The notes below the pieces were generated by a model that saw only the letters and a list, made by a program, of their open reading frames with translations, was not told the DNA's origin and ran no database searches. A stretch of DNA of 16,059 bases. Origin: Colimorpha_A sp045593985 (lineage in GTDB: Bacteria > Bacillota > Clostridia > Oscillospirales > CAG-272). Each line of letters starts with the position of its first letter. The stretch's first letter is position 1. Where the stretch lies: assembly GCA_045593985.1 (NCBI GenBank), contig JAZNXR010000027.1, positions 1 through 16,059 on the forward strand. Direction: 5' to 3'. Both the position numbers and the translations under genes were made by a program. This document shows positions 1 to 6,182 of the stretch, in pieces.

Positions 1-458
1 GTCTTCATCATGTCAACGACACGGTAGAAGTCTGCGCCCATAACGTCCATCTTGTTTACATACGCCATGCGGGGAACGCCGTACTGATCGGCCTGACGCC
101 AAACGGTCTCGGACTGTGGCTCAACACCGCCCTTAGCGCAGAAAACGGTAACCGAACCGTCAAGAACACGAAGCGAACGCTCAACTTCAACGGTGAAGTC
201 AACGTGTCCGGGGGTGTCTATGATATTGATTCGGTTGTCCTTCCAGAAACAGGTGGTAGCCGCGGAGGTGATGGTGATTCCGCGCTCCTGCTCCTGAGCC
301 ATCCAGTCCATGGTAGCACCGCCGTCGTGCGTTTCGCCCATCTTATGGGTTTTACCTGTATAGAACAGGATACGCTCGGTAGTAGTAGTCTTACCTGCGT
401 CGATGTGCGCCATGATACCGATGTTTCTGGTTCTTTCCAAAGGGTATTCTCTTGGCAT
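1..458 (-). CDS. fusA: Elongation factor G, N-terminal part (gene runs off the left edge)
   Basis: Translational GTPase that drives ribosomal translocation and, with RRF, ribosome recycling. About 152 N-terminal residues are in the window, covering most of the G domain. Visible motifs are the P-loop AHIDAGKTT (residues 17-25), the switch I segment RGITITSAATT (59-69), the G3 motif DTPGHVDF (81-88) and the G4 motif NKMD (135-138). The start is the ATG giving MPREYPLERTRN, the usual EF-G opening, with AAGGAG just upstream. It is the third gene of the rpsL-rpsG-fusA str operon, 45 nt after the rpsG stop. No stop codon is present because the gene continues left of base 1. Identity is unambiguous. 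Confidence 0.98.
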   Translation of the reverse strand, partial: MPREYPLERTRNIGIMAHIDAGKTTTTERILFYTGKTHKMGETHDGGATMDWMAQEQERGITITSAATTCFWKDNRINIIDTPGHVDFTVEVERSLRVLDGSVTVFCAKGGVEPQSETVWRQADQYGVPRMAYVNKMDVMGADFYRVVDMMK

Positions 459-503
459 TTGACTCTCCTTAATCTTATTCCGACTCTTGTCGGAATCAAC
501 TCA

Positions 504-974
504 TCAATACTTGTAGTGAGCGAACGCCTTGTTGGCTTCAGCCATTCTGTGCGTTTCCTCGCGCTTCTTAACTGCTCCGCCGACGCCGTTTATTGCATCA
601 ACGATTTCAGCAGCAAGACGGTCTGCCATGGTCTTTTCGCCGCGGCTTCTCGCATAGTTAACGAGCCAACGGAGTCCAAGAGTCTGACGTCTTTCAGGAC
701 GTACATCCATGGGAACCTGATAGGTAGAACCGCCTACACGTCTTGCCTTAACTTCAAGAACGGGCATAATGTTGTCAAGCGCGGTGGTGAACGCTTCAAG
801 AGCATTCTTTCCCGACTTCTCCTCAACAACCTTAAATGCGTCATAGACGATCTTCTGTGCAACGCCCTTCTTACCGTCGAGCATTACGTTGTTAATAAGC
901 TTGGTAACGAGCTTAGAACCGTAAAGCGGATCCGGCAGGACGTCTCTTTTTGATATCTGACCTCTTCTCGGCAC
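504..974 (-). CDS. rpsG: 30S ribosomal protein S7
   Basis: Primary 16S rRNA-binding protein that nucleates assembly of the 30S head and lies near the E site. The product is 156 residues, the normal bacterial length, opening VPRRGQISKRDVLPDPLYGS and containing the conserved segments GGSTYQVPMDVRP and LRWLVNYARSRGEKTM. I chose the GTG at 972-974 because AAGGAGG (983-989) sits 8 nt upstream. An in-frame ATG at 990-992 would add six residues (MKEGST) not found in the family, and it lies upstream of that ribosome-binding site. The gene follows rpsL after a long 162-nt spacer that can form RNA structure, and precedes fusA. In E. coli S7 represses translation of this operon from the S12-S7 spacer; similar control here is an inference. 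Confidence 0.97.
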   Translation of the reverse strand: MPRRGQISKRDVLPDPLYGSKLVTKLINNVMLDGKKGVAQKIVYDAFKVVEEKSGKNALEAFTTALDNIMPVLEVKARRVGGSTYQVPMDVRPERRQTLGLRWLVNYARSRGEKTMADRLAAEIVDAINGVGGAVKKREETHRMAEANKAFAHYKY

Positions 975-982
975 TGTACTTC

Positions 983-989
983 CCTCCTT
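983..989 (-). promoter_or_regulatory. Ribosome-binding site that fixes the GTG start of rpsG
   Basis: On the minus strand this reads AAGGAGG, a full anti-16S match, 8 nt before the GTG at 972-974. It lies downstream of the alternative ATG at 990-992, so it cannot serve that codon. Confidence 0.85.
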
Positions 990-1031
990 CATTAATAATA
1001 TGATATCACAGGTACTCGAAAATAAATTTCT

Positions 1032-1129
1032 TCGTTTGTGCTCGTCAGATATCGGAATAATCTATATTCTCAACTGACAAACAAACGATCTCCGTCGAAC
1101 AATATCACCTTTCGACAGAGGAGACGAGC
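1032..1129 (-). promoter_or_regulatory. Structured RNA in the rpsL-rpsG spacer, possible S7 autoregulatory element
   Basis: The 162-nt spacer has several exact complementary segments (plus-strand coordinates). Stem A pairs 1123-1129 (GACGAGC) with 1040-1046 (GCTCGTC). Stem B pairs 1082-1088 (CAAACGA) with 1032-1038 (TCGTTTG). An inner hairpin pairs 1094-1099 with 1111-1116 (GTCGAA/TTCGAC), extended by CTCC 1090-1093 with GGAG 1120-1123. A competing hairpin pairs 1044-1048 with 1074-1078 (GTCAG/CTGAC) and encloses GAATA/TATTC at 1055-1059 and 1065-1069. Stems A and B cross, so they form either a pseudoknot or alternative folds. By analogy with E. coli, where S7 binds the S12-S7 spacer, this may be a feedback site. 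The pairing is seen; the function is inferred. Confidence 0.5.
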
Positions 1130-1136
1130 GGTAAAA

Positions 1137-1550
1137 TTACTTCTTACCTCTCTTAGCGCCGTACTTAGAACGGCTCTGCTTACGGTTTGCAACGCCCTGA
1201 GCGTCAAGCGCACCGCGAATGATGTGGTAACGCACACCGGGGAGGTCACGAACTCTTCCTCCGCGGATCAGAACTACCGAGTGTTCCTGCAGGTTATGTC
1301 CGATACCGGGGATATAAGTCGTTGCCTCAAGACCGTTGGTAAGACGAACTCTTGCTATCTTACGAAGAGCAGAGTTAGGCTTCTTCGGGCTCGTGGTGGT
1401 TACCTTTGTGCAAACGCCTCTCTTTTGCGGGGAACTAAGATCGGTCTGCTTACCGGAAAGAGTGTTGAATCCGTGCTGAAGAACAGGGGACTTCGACTTG
1501 TAGATTCTCTCCGAGCGGCCGTGCTTAACGAGCTGGTTAAAAGTTGGCAT
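1137..1550 (-). CDS. rpsL: 30S ribosomal protein S12
   Basis: Decoding-centre protein of the 30S subunit that monitors codon-anticodon pairing and is the classical streptomycin-resistance target. The product is 137 residues starting MPTFNQLVKHGR, the longer Firmicute form with about 13 extra residues before PQKRGVCT compared with E. coli. Conserved blocks are TTTSPKKPNSALRK, GIGHNLQEHSVVLIRGG and DLPGVRYH. The Lys equivalent to E. coli K43 is present (K56), but the position equivalent to E. coli K88 is Arg (R101, CGT at 1248-1250). The start is supported by AAAGGAGG at 1557-1564, 6 nt upstream; a further in-frame ATG would add 19 residues unrelated to S12. First gene of the str operon, driven by the promoter at 1613-1641. 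Confidence 0.97.
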   Translation of the reverse strand: MPTFNQLVKHGRSERIYKSKSPVLQHGFNTLSGKQTDLSSPQKRGVCTKVTTTSPKKPNSALRKIARVRLTNGLEATTYIPGIGHNLQEHSVVLIRGGRVRDLPGVRYHIIRGALDAQGVANRKQSRSKYGAKRGKK

Positions 1551-1612
1551 ACCGCACCTCCTTTTCTTTAGTATTTGTTTGTCGTCTAATAGTATTTTAC
1601 CAGACATAGTCT

Positions 1613-1641
1613 ATTTTACAACTTTTTTTATTTTTTGTCAA
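1613..1641 (-). promoter_or_regulatory. Sigma-A-type promoter of the str operon (rpsL-rpsG-fusA)
   Basis: On the minus strand TTGACA (1636-1641), a 17-nt A/T-rich spacer, then TAAAAT (1613-1618). Transcription would start near 1605, giving a leader of about 55 nt before rpsL. The -35 is perfect and the -10 has one mismatch. The region 1551-1877 has no gene; it holds this promoter, the divergent pfkA promoter, and an inverted repeat CCAAAT-N7-ATTTGG at 1703-1721 that could be an operator but is not recognised. Confidence 0.85.
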
Positions 1642-1795
1642 TAACATATTCATTTATACTGTATTTTCGGCAGACTGCACATTTTTTAGAATCAAATTGC
1701 AGCCAAATAAGGGTAATTTGGTAATTATAATATATTGTAAACTTTCGTTTGCCGGATAGTTTTACTTTTGGAAGGTATTATTTACACATTTTATA

Positions 1796-1824
1796 TTGAT
1801 TTTTTACAGAAAATGTATTATTAT
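1796..1824 (+). promoter_or_regulatory. Probable promoter of pfkA
   Basis: TTGATT (1796-1801), a 17-nt spacer, then TATTAT (1819-1824), about 50 nt before the pfkA start. The predicted leader contains a small hairpin TGCC-CGAA-GGCA (1851-1862) directly before the ribosome-binding site AAAGGAG (1864-1870). Two mismatches in the -35 and one in the -10 make it a moderate match. Confidence 0.65.
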
Positions 1825-1877
1825 ATCTATGATTTGGAAATAATATTATTTGCCCGAAGGCATAAAGGAGAATAACA

Positions 1878-2972
1878 ATGGCAAAGCAGTTTAAGAAAAT
1901 AGGAATCCTCACCTCCGGCGGCGACGCTCCCGGCATGAATGCGGCGGTAAGAGCCGTAACGAGATACGCTCTCAACATGGGGCTCGAGGTTTACGGAATC
2001 TACGAGGGCTATAAGGGACTTATCGAAGGCAAGGGAAGCATCAAGAAGTTCGCTCCCCACGATGTTTCTAATATAATCAACATCGGCGGCACCGTTCTTT
2101 ACTCGGCGCGCTGCGTTGAATTCAAACAGGAGGAATACATCAAGAAGGCAGTTGAAACCTGCCACGAGTTCGGCATCGACGGCATCGTAACCATCGGCGG
2201 CGACGGCACCTTCAGAGGCGCATCCGACCTTTGCGAGTACGGAATCCCCTGCATCGGTATTCCCGGAACGATCGATAACGATATCACCTGCACCGACAAT
2301 TCCATCGGCTACGATACGGCAATGAATACCGTAATCGAGGCAGTTGACCGCCTCCGTGACACCTGCGAATCTCACGCAAGATGTAACGTCGTTGAGGTTA
2401 TGGGAAGAAATGCGGGCTACATCGCACTCGAAACCTCTATCGCTCTCGGCGCAACGGCAGTTGTCGTTCTCGAGGACGCAAATTATAATGAAGCAAACGT
2501 AATTGAAAAAATCAGAGTTGCCCGCGAAGCAGGCAAGCGCAACTTCATCGTAATCGTAGCAGAGGGCGTTGATAACTACGCAGAGGGACTTGCAAAGCGC
2601 ATCCAGTCCGAGACCGGCGTTGAGACCAAGTTCGCTCGTCTTGCACATATCGTCCGTGGAGGATCTCCTACTCTCCGTGACCGTGTTCTTGCGGCAAAGA
2701 TGGGCGTTGCGGCAGTTGACTTCCTCCTTGAGGGCAAGGAAAACGTATTCGTTTGCGAGCGTGACGGCGAAATGGTTGCTACCGACATTCAGGAAGCAAT
2801 CGTTATCGACAAGCTCTATAAGAGCAGCTTCACTCCCGGAATGAGCGAGCCCGAGGCGCTCAGGAACTACTCGCCCGAAAGACAGGCGGAAATGAGAGCG
2901 TTCTGCGAAATGAGAGCAAAGGAAGTAAAGGCGCTTCTCAACATCTCCGAGAGCATCTCCAACTACAAATAA
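1878..2972 (+). CDS. pfkA: ATP-dependent 6-phosphofructokinase
   Basis: Phosphorylates fructose 6-phosphate to fructose 1,6-bisphosphate, the committing step of glycolysis, in the cytoplasm. The 364-residue product has the N-terminal ILTSGGDAPGMNAAVRA nucleotide loop, the GGDGT motif, the catalytic PGTIDNDI segment, MGRNAGYIA and the substrate loop HIVRGGSPT. Gly rather than Asp in GGDG, and Gly rather than Lys before TIDND, mark the ATP-using class rather than the pyrophosphate-using class. The usual bacterial ATP-PFK is about 320 residues; the excess is mainly a C-terminal tail of about 40 residues after the normal end, rich in Arg, Glu and Ala. The start has AAAGGAG 7 nt upstream. A VanY-like gene follows after 20 nt, so they are probably co-transcribed. 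Confidence 0.96.
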   Translation: MAKQFKKIGILTSGGDAPGMNAAVRAVTRYALNMGLEVYGIYEGYKGLIEGKGSIKKFAPHDVSNIINIGGTVLYSARCVEFKQEEYIKKAVETCHEFGIDGIVTIGGDGTFRGASDLCEYGIPCIGIPGTIDNDITCTDNSIGYDTAMNTVIEAVDRLRDTCESHARCNVVEVMGRNAGYIALETSIALGATAVVVLEDANYNEANVIEKIRVAREAGKRNFIVIVAEGVDNYAEGLAKRIQSETGVETKFARLAHIVRGGSPTLRDRVLAAKMGVAAVDFLLEGKENVFVCERDGEMVATDIQEAIVIDKLYKSSFTPGMSEPEALRNYSPERQAEMRAFCEMRAKEVKALLNISESISNYK

Positions 2973-2992
2973 TAACCTGAAAGGGAAATTAT

Positions 2993-4117
2993 ATGAATAA
3001 AGGAAACGATGGCGGCTTCGGTTCAGCTCCGATAAGAAGCTACAAAGCACCCAATCAGCCAAATCTTCTCCGCACGATACTCGTTCTTTTGATGACGGCG
3101 GTTATTATCGCATTTGTTGTGATATTCATTATGTCGATTACCGGAACAGGTCTTTTTGCGGATAAGAAGGAAGAAGGCGGTCCGACAATTAATCCTCCGA
3201 CGTCAACAACAGACGGCGGAAATACGACAACAGGCACGCCCACTACCACTCCTCCCGAAACGGATGATCCCGACGAGGTCAAGCTGACGTATCTGACGAA
3301 GGATAGATCAGGGCTTCAGTACGGCTTCCTTCAGCTTATAAATGAGGAGCATCCCTACGGCTTCAAGGAGGAGTCGCTCCTTGACGATCTTTATACAAAC
3401 CGTCCCAACTATAAGTCATATCAGATATCCAAGTCTACTCACAAGCTCAAATACGAGGCAATAAAAGCGCTCAATCAAATGATGGACGACTTCTATACCG
3501 TGACGGGATATACCTATCTTAATATCAATAAAGCATATTACGATTTCGATTCCCAGAAGAGCCTTTATGAGCAGGGTATTACCGATACGCCTCCCGGAGC
3601 GAGCGATTGGCATAGCGGAGCAACCTTCCGATTTACAGGTTATAACCCCGATGCGAAAAAGACGGTAAACATCACGACCGCAGCCGAGCCGCAGTGGCTT
3701 AAAGAGCATGCTCATGAGTATGGCTTTATCTTCCGCGCTCCCTCTAATAAGCAGTCGCACGTTGGCTACGTCGAGCCGTGGCAGCTTCGCTACGTCGGAA
3801 TGCCTCATGCGGAGTATATGTATAAGAACAAGCTTTGCCTTGAAGAATACCTGACGGAGCTCGCAACCGAGCATGTCGGCGTGACCTACTCCTATACGCT
3901 TGAAAGCATTGACGGAAATACCTACCAGGTATATTACGTTGAAGCTCCCGAGGAGGGACAGGTAAGAGTTCCCGTGCCGGAAAACCGTCCGTATACGATA
4001 AGCGGTGATAACGTAAACGGTTATATCGTAACCGTAACCCTTGAAAAAGGAACACGTCAGCCGCTTGTAACTTCCGCACCCGAAACGTCAGCTCCCGATA
4101 CAACAGAAGCGGAATAA
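2993..4117 (+). CDS. Membrane-anchored VanY/M15-like protein with lost zinc ligands (probable pseudoenzyme)
   Basis: 374 residues. A cytoplasmic N-terminus of about 24 residues is followed by one membrane helix (about 27-49), a Thr/Pro/Gly-rich linker (about 64-93) and an extracellular domain like the VanY D-Ala-D-Ala carboxypeptidases (M15B), then a beta-rich C-terminal segment (about 285-350) and an acidic Ser/Thr/Pro tail. The fold is recognised from SLYEQG (190-195), DWHSG (205-209), EPQWLKEHAHEYGFIFR (232-248) and VEPWQLRYVG (260-269). Active members use an Arg in the SxYRSxxxQ segment, a His and Asp in SxHxxGxAxD, and Glu and His in EPWH. Here the Arg is replaced (KAYYDFDSQ, 180-188), the Asp position is Arg/Phe (213/214) and the last His is Gln264; only His207 and Glu261 remain. 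It may bind peptidoglycan or act structurally. AAAGGG lies 7 nt upstream of the start; a strong terminator follows. Confidence 0.8.
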   Translation: MNKGNDGGFGSAPIRSYKAPNQPNLLRTILVLLMTAVIIAFVVIFIMSITGTGLFADKKEEGGPTINPPTSTTDGGNTTTGTPTTTPPETDDPDEVKLTYLTKDRSGLQYGFLQLINEEHPYGFKEESLLDDLYTNRPNYKSYQISKSTHKLKYEAIKALNQMMDDFYTVTGYTYLNINKAYYDFDSQKSLYEQGITDTPPGASDWHSGATFRFTGYNPDAKKTVNITTAAEPQWLKEHAHEYGFIFRAPSNKQSHVGYVEPWQLRYVGMPHAEYMYKNKLCLEEYLTELATEHVGVTYSYTLESIDGNTYQVYYVEAPEEGQVRVPVPENRPYTISGDNVNGYIVTVTLEKGTRQPLVTSAPETSAPDTTEAE

Positions 4118-4126
4118 TTTAAAATG

Positions 4127-4156
4127 AAAAAGAACGCCGAAAGGCGTTCTTTTTTT
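4127..4156 (+). terminator. Rho-independent terminator of the pfkA operon
   Basis: Stem AGAACGCC/GGCGTTCT (4131-4138 with 4143-4150), extendable by A-T pairs, with a GAAA loop and a T run to 4156. It begins 10 nt after the stop of the VanY-like gene. Confidence 0.95.
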
Positions 4157-4200
4157 GTGCTCATTCTGTTTGCGTTTTTACAAATTTTTCGCCGCATTTG

Positions 4201-4335
4201 TGCGGGCTGTCGTGGGCGCCAGCCCCTACAAATCGACGTTCAATATACCTTCGTAGGGGAGGGGCTTGCTCCTCCCGTTTCCGAAGGAAAGTAACATTGT
4301 TTTTGTGCGGGGCGTCGAGGACGTCGCCCCCTACA
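4201..4335. repeat. Three REP-like hairpin repeats, each a GTAG-flanked stem
   Basis: Three related units in alternating orientation. Unit 1 (4204-4230, minus) is GGGCTG-N10-CAGCCC followed by CTACA. Unit 2 (4253-4276, plus) is GTAG followed by GGGAGG-N8-CCTCCC. Unit 3 (4309-4335, minus) is GGGGCG-N10-CGCCCC followed by CTACA. Units 1 and 3 with flanks match at 23 of 30 positions. The three 6-bp stems differ but each is perfectly paired, while the GTAG (CTAC on the other strand) next to the stem is invariant. A GTAG beside a hairpin is the hallmark of REP sequences mobilised by Y1 (RAYT/TnpA-REP) transposases. No transposase is visible in the window. Confidence 0.65.
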
Positions 4336-4457
4336 CCCTCTCCGCCCCTTCGGGGCACCTCTCCCGAAGGGCGAGGCAAAACAACGTGTCAAAGAATCGG
4401 GGCATTATCTTGCCTTCCCCTTGGGGAAGGGGGACCGCGGTAGCGGTGGATGAGGTG
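4336..4457. repeat. Inverted pair of a second, GC-rich double-hairpin repeat
   Basis: Two copies of one family face each other: 4336-4380 (minus orientation) and 4410-4457 (plus orientation). Both, read in the same direction, begin TTGCCT, have a C/G hairpin (CCCTTCGGG or CCCCTTGGGG), then a second small hairpin (CCCC/GGGG, or CCGC/GCGG), and end in a G-rich GAGG-type tail. They flank about 29 nt of unrelated sequence. Similar elements are, from memory, common between genes of Oscillospiraceae. The copies are diverged, so this is an old or non-autonomous element; no coding sequence is present. Confidence 0.55.
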
Positions 4458-4459
4458 CA

Positions 4460-4474
4460 GGCGGCAACGCCGCC
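4460..4474. repeat. Short GC hairpin beside the repeat cluster
   Basis: GGCGGC-AAC-GCCGCC, a perfect 6-bp stem, followed on the plus strand by GTTTTC. It lies 34 nt past the stop of the minus-strand radical SAM gene but has no T run in that direction, so it is not a convincing terminator for that gene. Nothing else is recognised in 4475-4508. Confidence 0.4.
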
Positions 4475-4508
4475 GTTTTCAAAGGAATGCAACCTCGTTT
4501 TCCTATCA

Positions 4509-5429
4509 TTATCCTTCAAATTTTATGCCTTGATAGCTGTTTCTGCGTCTGAATTCCTTATCAATTTCATTCAAAACGCAGAATTTTTTGAGCGACCAGG
4601 TCGGCTCGACAAGATTTTCCCTCTTGCCGTCACCGGTCAGACGTCCGATTACCGTTTCCGGATGAAATAATTCAAGCTGACTGACCGTAATATCGACATA
4701 TTCCTCAAGGGTAAGAATATGAAACGGCTCGTTTCGGAATTCTTCCGTCATTTTTGTGCCGTTTTCGAGGTATAGCATATGTAATTTTACCGAGTGCGGC
4801 AATAATTTTGCCACCTGCCTTGCGCTATCGAGCATCATCTCACGGCTCTCGCCCGGCAGACCGTTTATCAGGTGAACGCATCTGTTGATACCGTTCAGCT
4901 TTTCGTATCCGATTAGAAATTCCTCAAAGGAATGTCCACGGTTAATTCTCTTTGCGGTTTCCTCGTGTACCGTTTGAAGCCCAAGCTCGACTGTTAAAAA
5001 GGTCTTTTCATTGATTTCACGAAGCAATGAAATTACCTCGTCACTTAAACAGTCAACTCTCGTTGCAATCGAAAGGCCGACGGTATTCGGCAGCTCAAGC
5101 GCCTCATAATATAGCTTTCTTAACCTTTCAATCGGCGCATAAGTGCCCGAAAATACCTGAAAATAAGGAATAAACTGCTCCTTTATTCCATCTCTGCCCC
5201 ATTTTTTGATAAGCGGCTCACGGCCAAGCTCAAACTGCTCGCTTATAGGCTTGCCTCTGTAAGGGAGCGCCTCTTTCGTGCAATAGGTGCAACCGCCGCG
5301 ACCTTTTTTGCCATCTATATTAGGACAGGAAAATCCCCCGTCAAGGGGGATTTTTATAGTCTTTGATCCGAATTTTTCCTTCAAAAAAGCGTCGTACGTA
5401 TAGTAGCGCTTATTATTTGCATAAACCAT
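4509..5429 (-). CDS. TIGR01212-family radical SAM protein (YtqA/YhcC type, possible MnmL)
   Basis: 306 residues. The N-terminus NNKRYYTYDAFLKEKFG leads into the family's cluster motif: Cys35, Cys47 and Cys50 (CX11CX2C, within SCPNIDG and GGCTYC), which should hold a 4Fe-4S cluster and SAM. The length and segments such as FQVFSGTYAP, LTVELGLQT, RGHSFEEF and INGLPGES fit TIGR01212. The Bacillus and Streptococcus members (YtqA, renamed MnmL) take part in making mnm5s2U34 of tRNA, usually beside the methylase MnmM; no mnmM is next to this copy, so the MnmL role is inferred. The ATG start lies 17 nt inside the end of the upstream YwaF-type gene, suggesting translational coupling. It is the last gene of the parA-serS transcription unit. 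Confidence 0.85.
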   Translation of the reverse strand: MVYANNKRYYTYDAFLKEKFGSKTIKIPLDGGFSCPNIDGKKGRGGCTYCTKEALPYRGKPISEQFELGREPLIKKWGRDGIKEQFIPYFQVFSGTYAPIERLRKLYYEALELPNTVGLSIATRVDCLSDEVISLLREINEKTFLTVELGLQTVHEETAKRINRGHSFEEFLIGYEKLNGINRCVHLINGLPGESREMMLDSARQVAKLLPHSVKLHMLYLENGTKMTEEFRNEPFHILTLEEYVDITVSQLELFHPETVIGRLTGDGKRENLVEPTWSLKKFCVLNEIDKEFRRRNSYQGIKFEG

Positions 5430-6165
5430 TTTTTGCTTTCTTTTCCCTTATTATTTGAGGCAGATAGATTATAACGAGATATACTGCGATTATCGGGAAA
5501 ACGAGGAACATATAAAAGTAGCTGTGCGGAATCAGCTGCCAAAACGTGGAAAGCAGCGGAAAGCCCTCGGAATGGATAGAGTACATATAGTTTATATGTA
5601 AAAGATCACCCGCATAATCAACAAGATTTTTTGTCTTGACCAATTCTATAAGACCGAGGTTGATAAAGTGTACTGCCGTGTATATCGCCGCCGTAAATAC
5701 GAGCGTTTTCGGAATGGTCTTGTAATCAAGCTTGATTATTCCGAGCTTAAACGCGATAATCGGTATTCCGAATTCAAGCACGTGCGGCAGATAGAAGAAC
5801 CAGAAGGTGGGACTGCAAAGGTCGGACGCTTCGTCGGCGTAGAAATTCATTACAACCGCTGCAAGTGCGCCAAGACACCAAAGAACGAGCATATTTCCGA
5901 TCGTTTTGTTCTTTGAGAATATCGCAATCGGAAGAAGTATTGCATTTATTGAGCAGAGGTGGAGAGGAAGATATTCAAGGGGGCTGTTCCACGCGACAAG
6001 ATTATAGATTATCGCTGAAATACCGCTGAATGACAGAATTCCGAGAACGATCCTCTGCGTTTTTTCGCTTGCTTTTCTTATAGAAAAAAACAAAGCTAAA
6101 ATAAGTCCGATCGCAATAGGCAAGCTAATGATATGAGCTATTCCAAAGATGCCCCACATTTCCAT
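5413..6165 (-). CDS. TIGR02206/YwaF-family integral membrane protein
   Basis: 250 residues with about seven hydrophobic segments (roughly 6-27, 39-58, 65-84, 89-108, 120-142, 152-173 and 213-238) and a basic C-terminus. The family signature is the segment around 64-73 with LPLHLCSI (His69, Cys71) and FFYLPH (His128). Function in bacteria is not established to my knowledge. The eukaryotic relative TMEM164 is an acyltransferase using a Cys/His pair, so His69, Cys71 and His128 are candidate functional residues by analogy only. It lies 17 nt after the MORN gene and its last codons overlap the radical SAM gene start, so these genes are translated from one message. Confidence 0.8.
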   Translation of the reverse strand: MEMWGIFGIAHIISLPIAIGLILALFFSIRKASEKTQRIVLGILSFSGISAIIYNLVAWNSPLEYLPLHLCSINAILLPIAIFSKNKTIGNMLVLWCLGALAAVVMNFYADEASDLCSPTFWFFYLPHVLEFGIPIIAFKLGIIKLDYKTIPKTLVFTAAIYTAVHFINLGLIELVKTKNLVDYAGDLLHINYMYSIHSEGFPLLSTFWQLIPHSYFYMFLVFPIIAVYLVIIYLPQIIREKKAKNGLCK

Positions 6166-6182
6166 AGTCTGTCTCCTAATGT

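Noticed and set aside
1551..1607. Upstream in-frame ATG that would lengthen S12 by 19 residues
   Set aside because: The extension covers the AAAGGAGG site and the leader; the family begins MPTxNQL, as does the shorter form.
1878..2972. Possible pyrophosphate-dependent phosphofructokinase because of the length
   Set aside because: Gly follows GGD and Gly precedes TIDND, both ATP-type; PPi enzymes have Asp and Lys there.
1827..3062. A 411-residue minus-strand open frame opposite pfkA
   Set aside because: It mirrors pfkA codon by codon on the opposite strand, resembles nothing, and would also cover the pfkA promoter; antisense shadow.
4201..4474. CRISPR array or degraded insertion sequence
   Set aside because: The units are in alternating orientation, diverged and without regular spacers, and no cas or transposase fragment is visible; they fit hairpin repeats.
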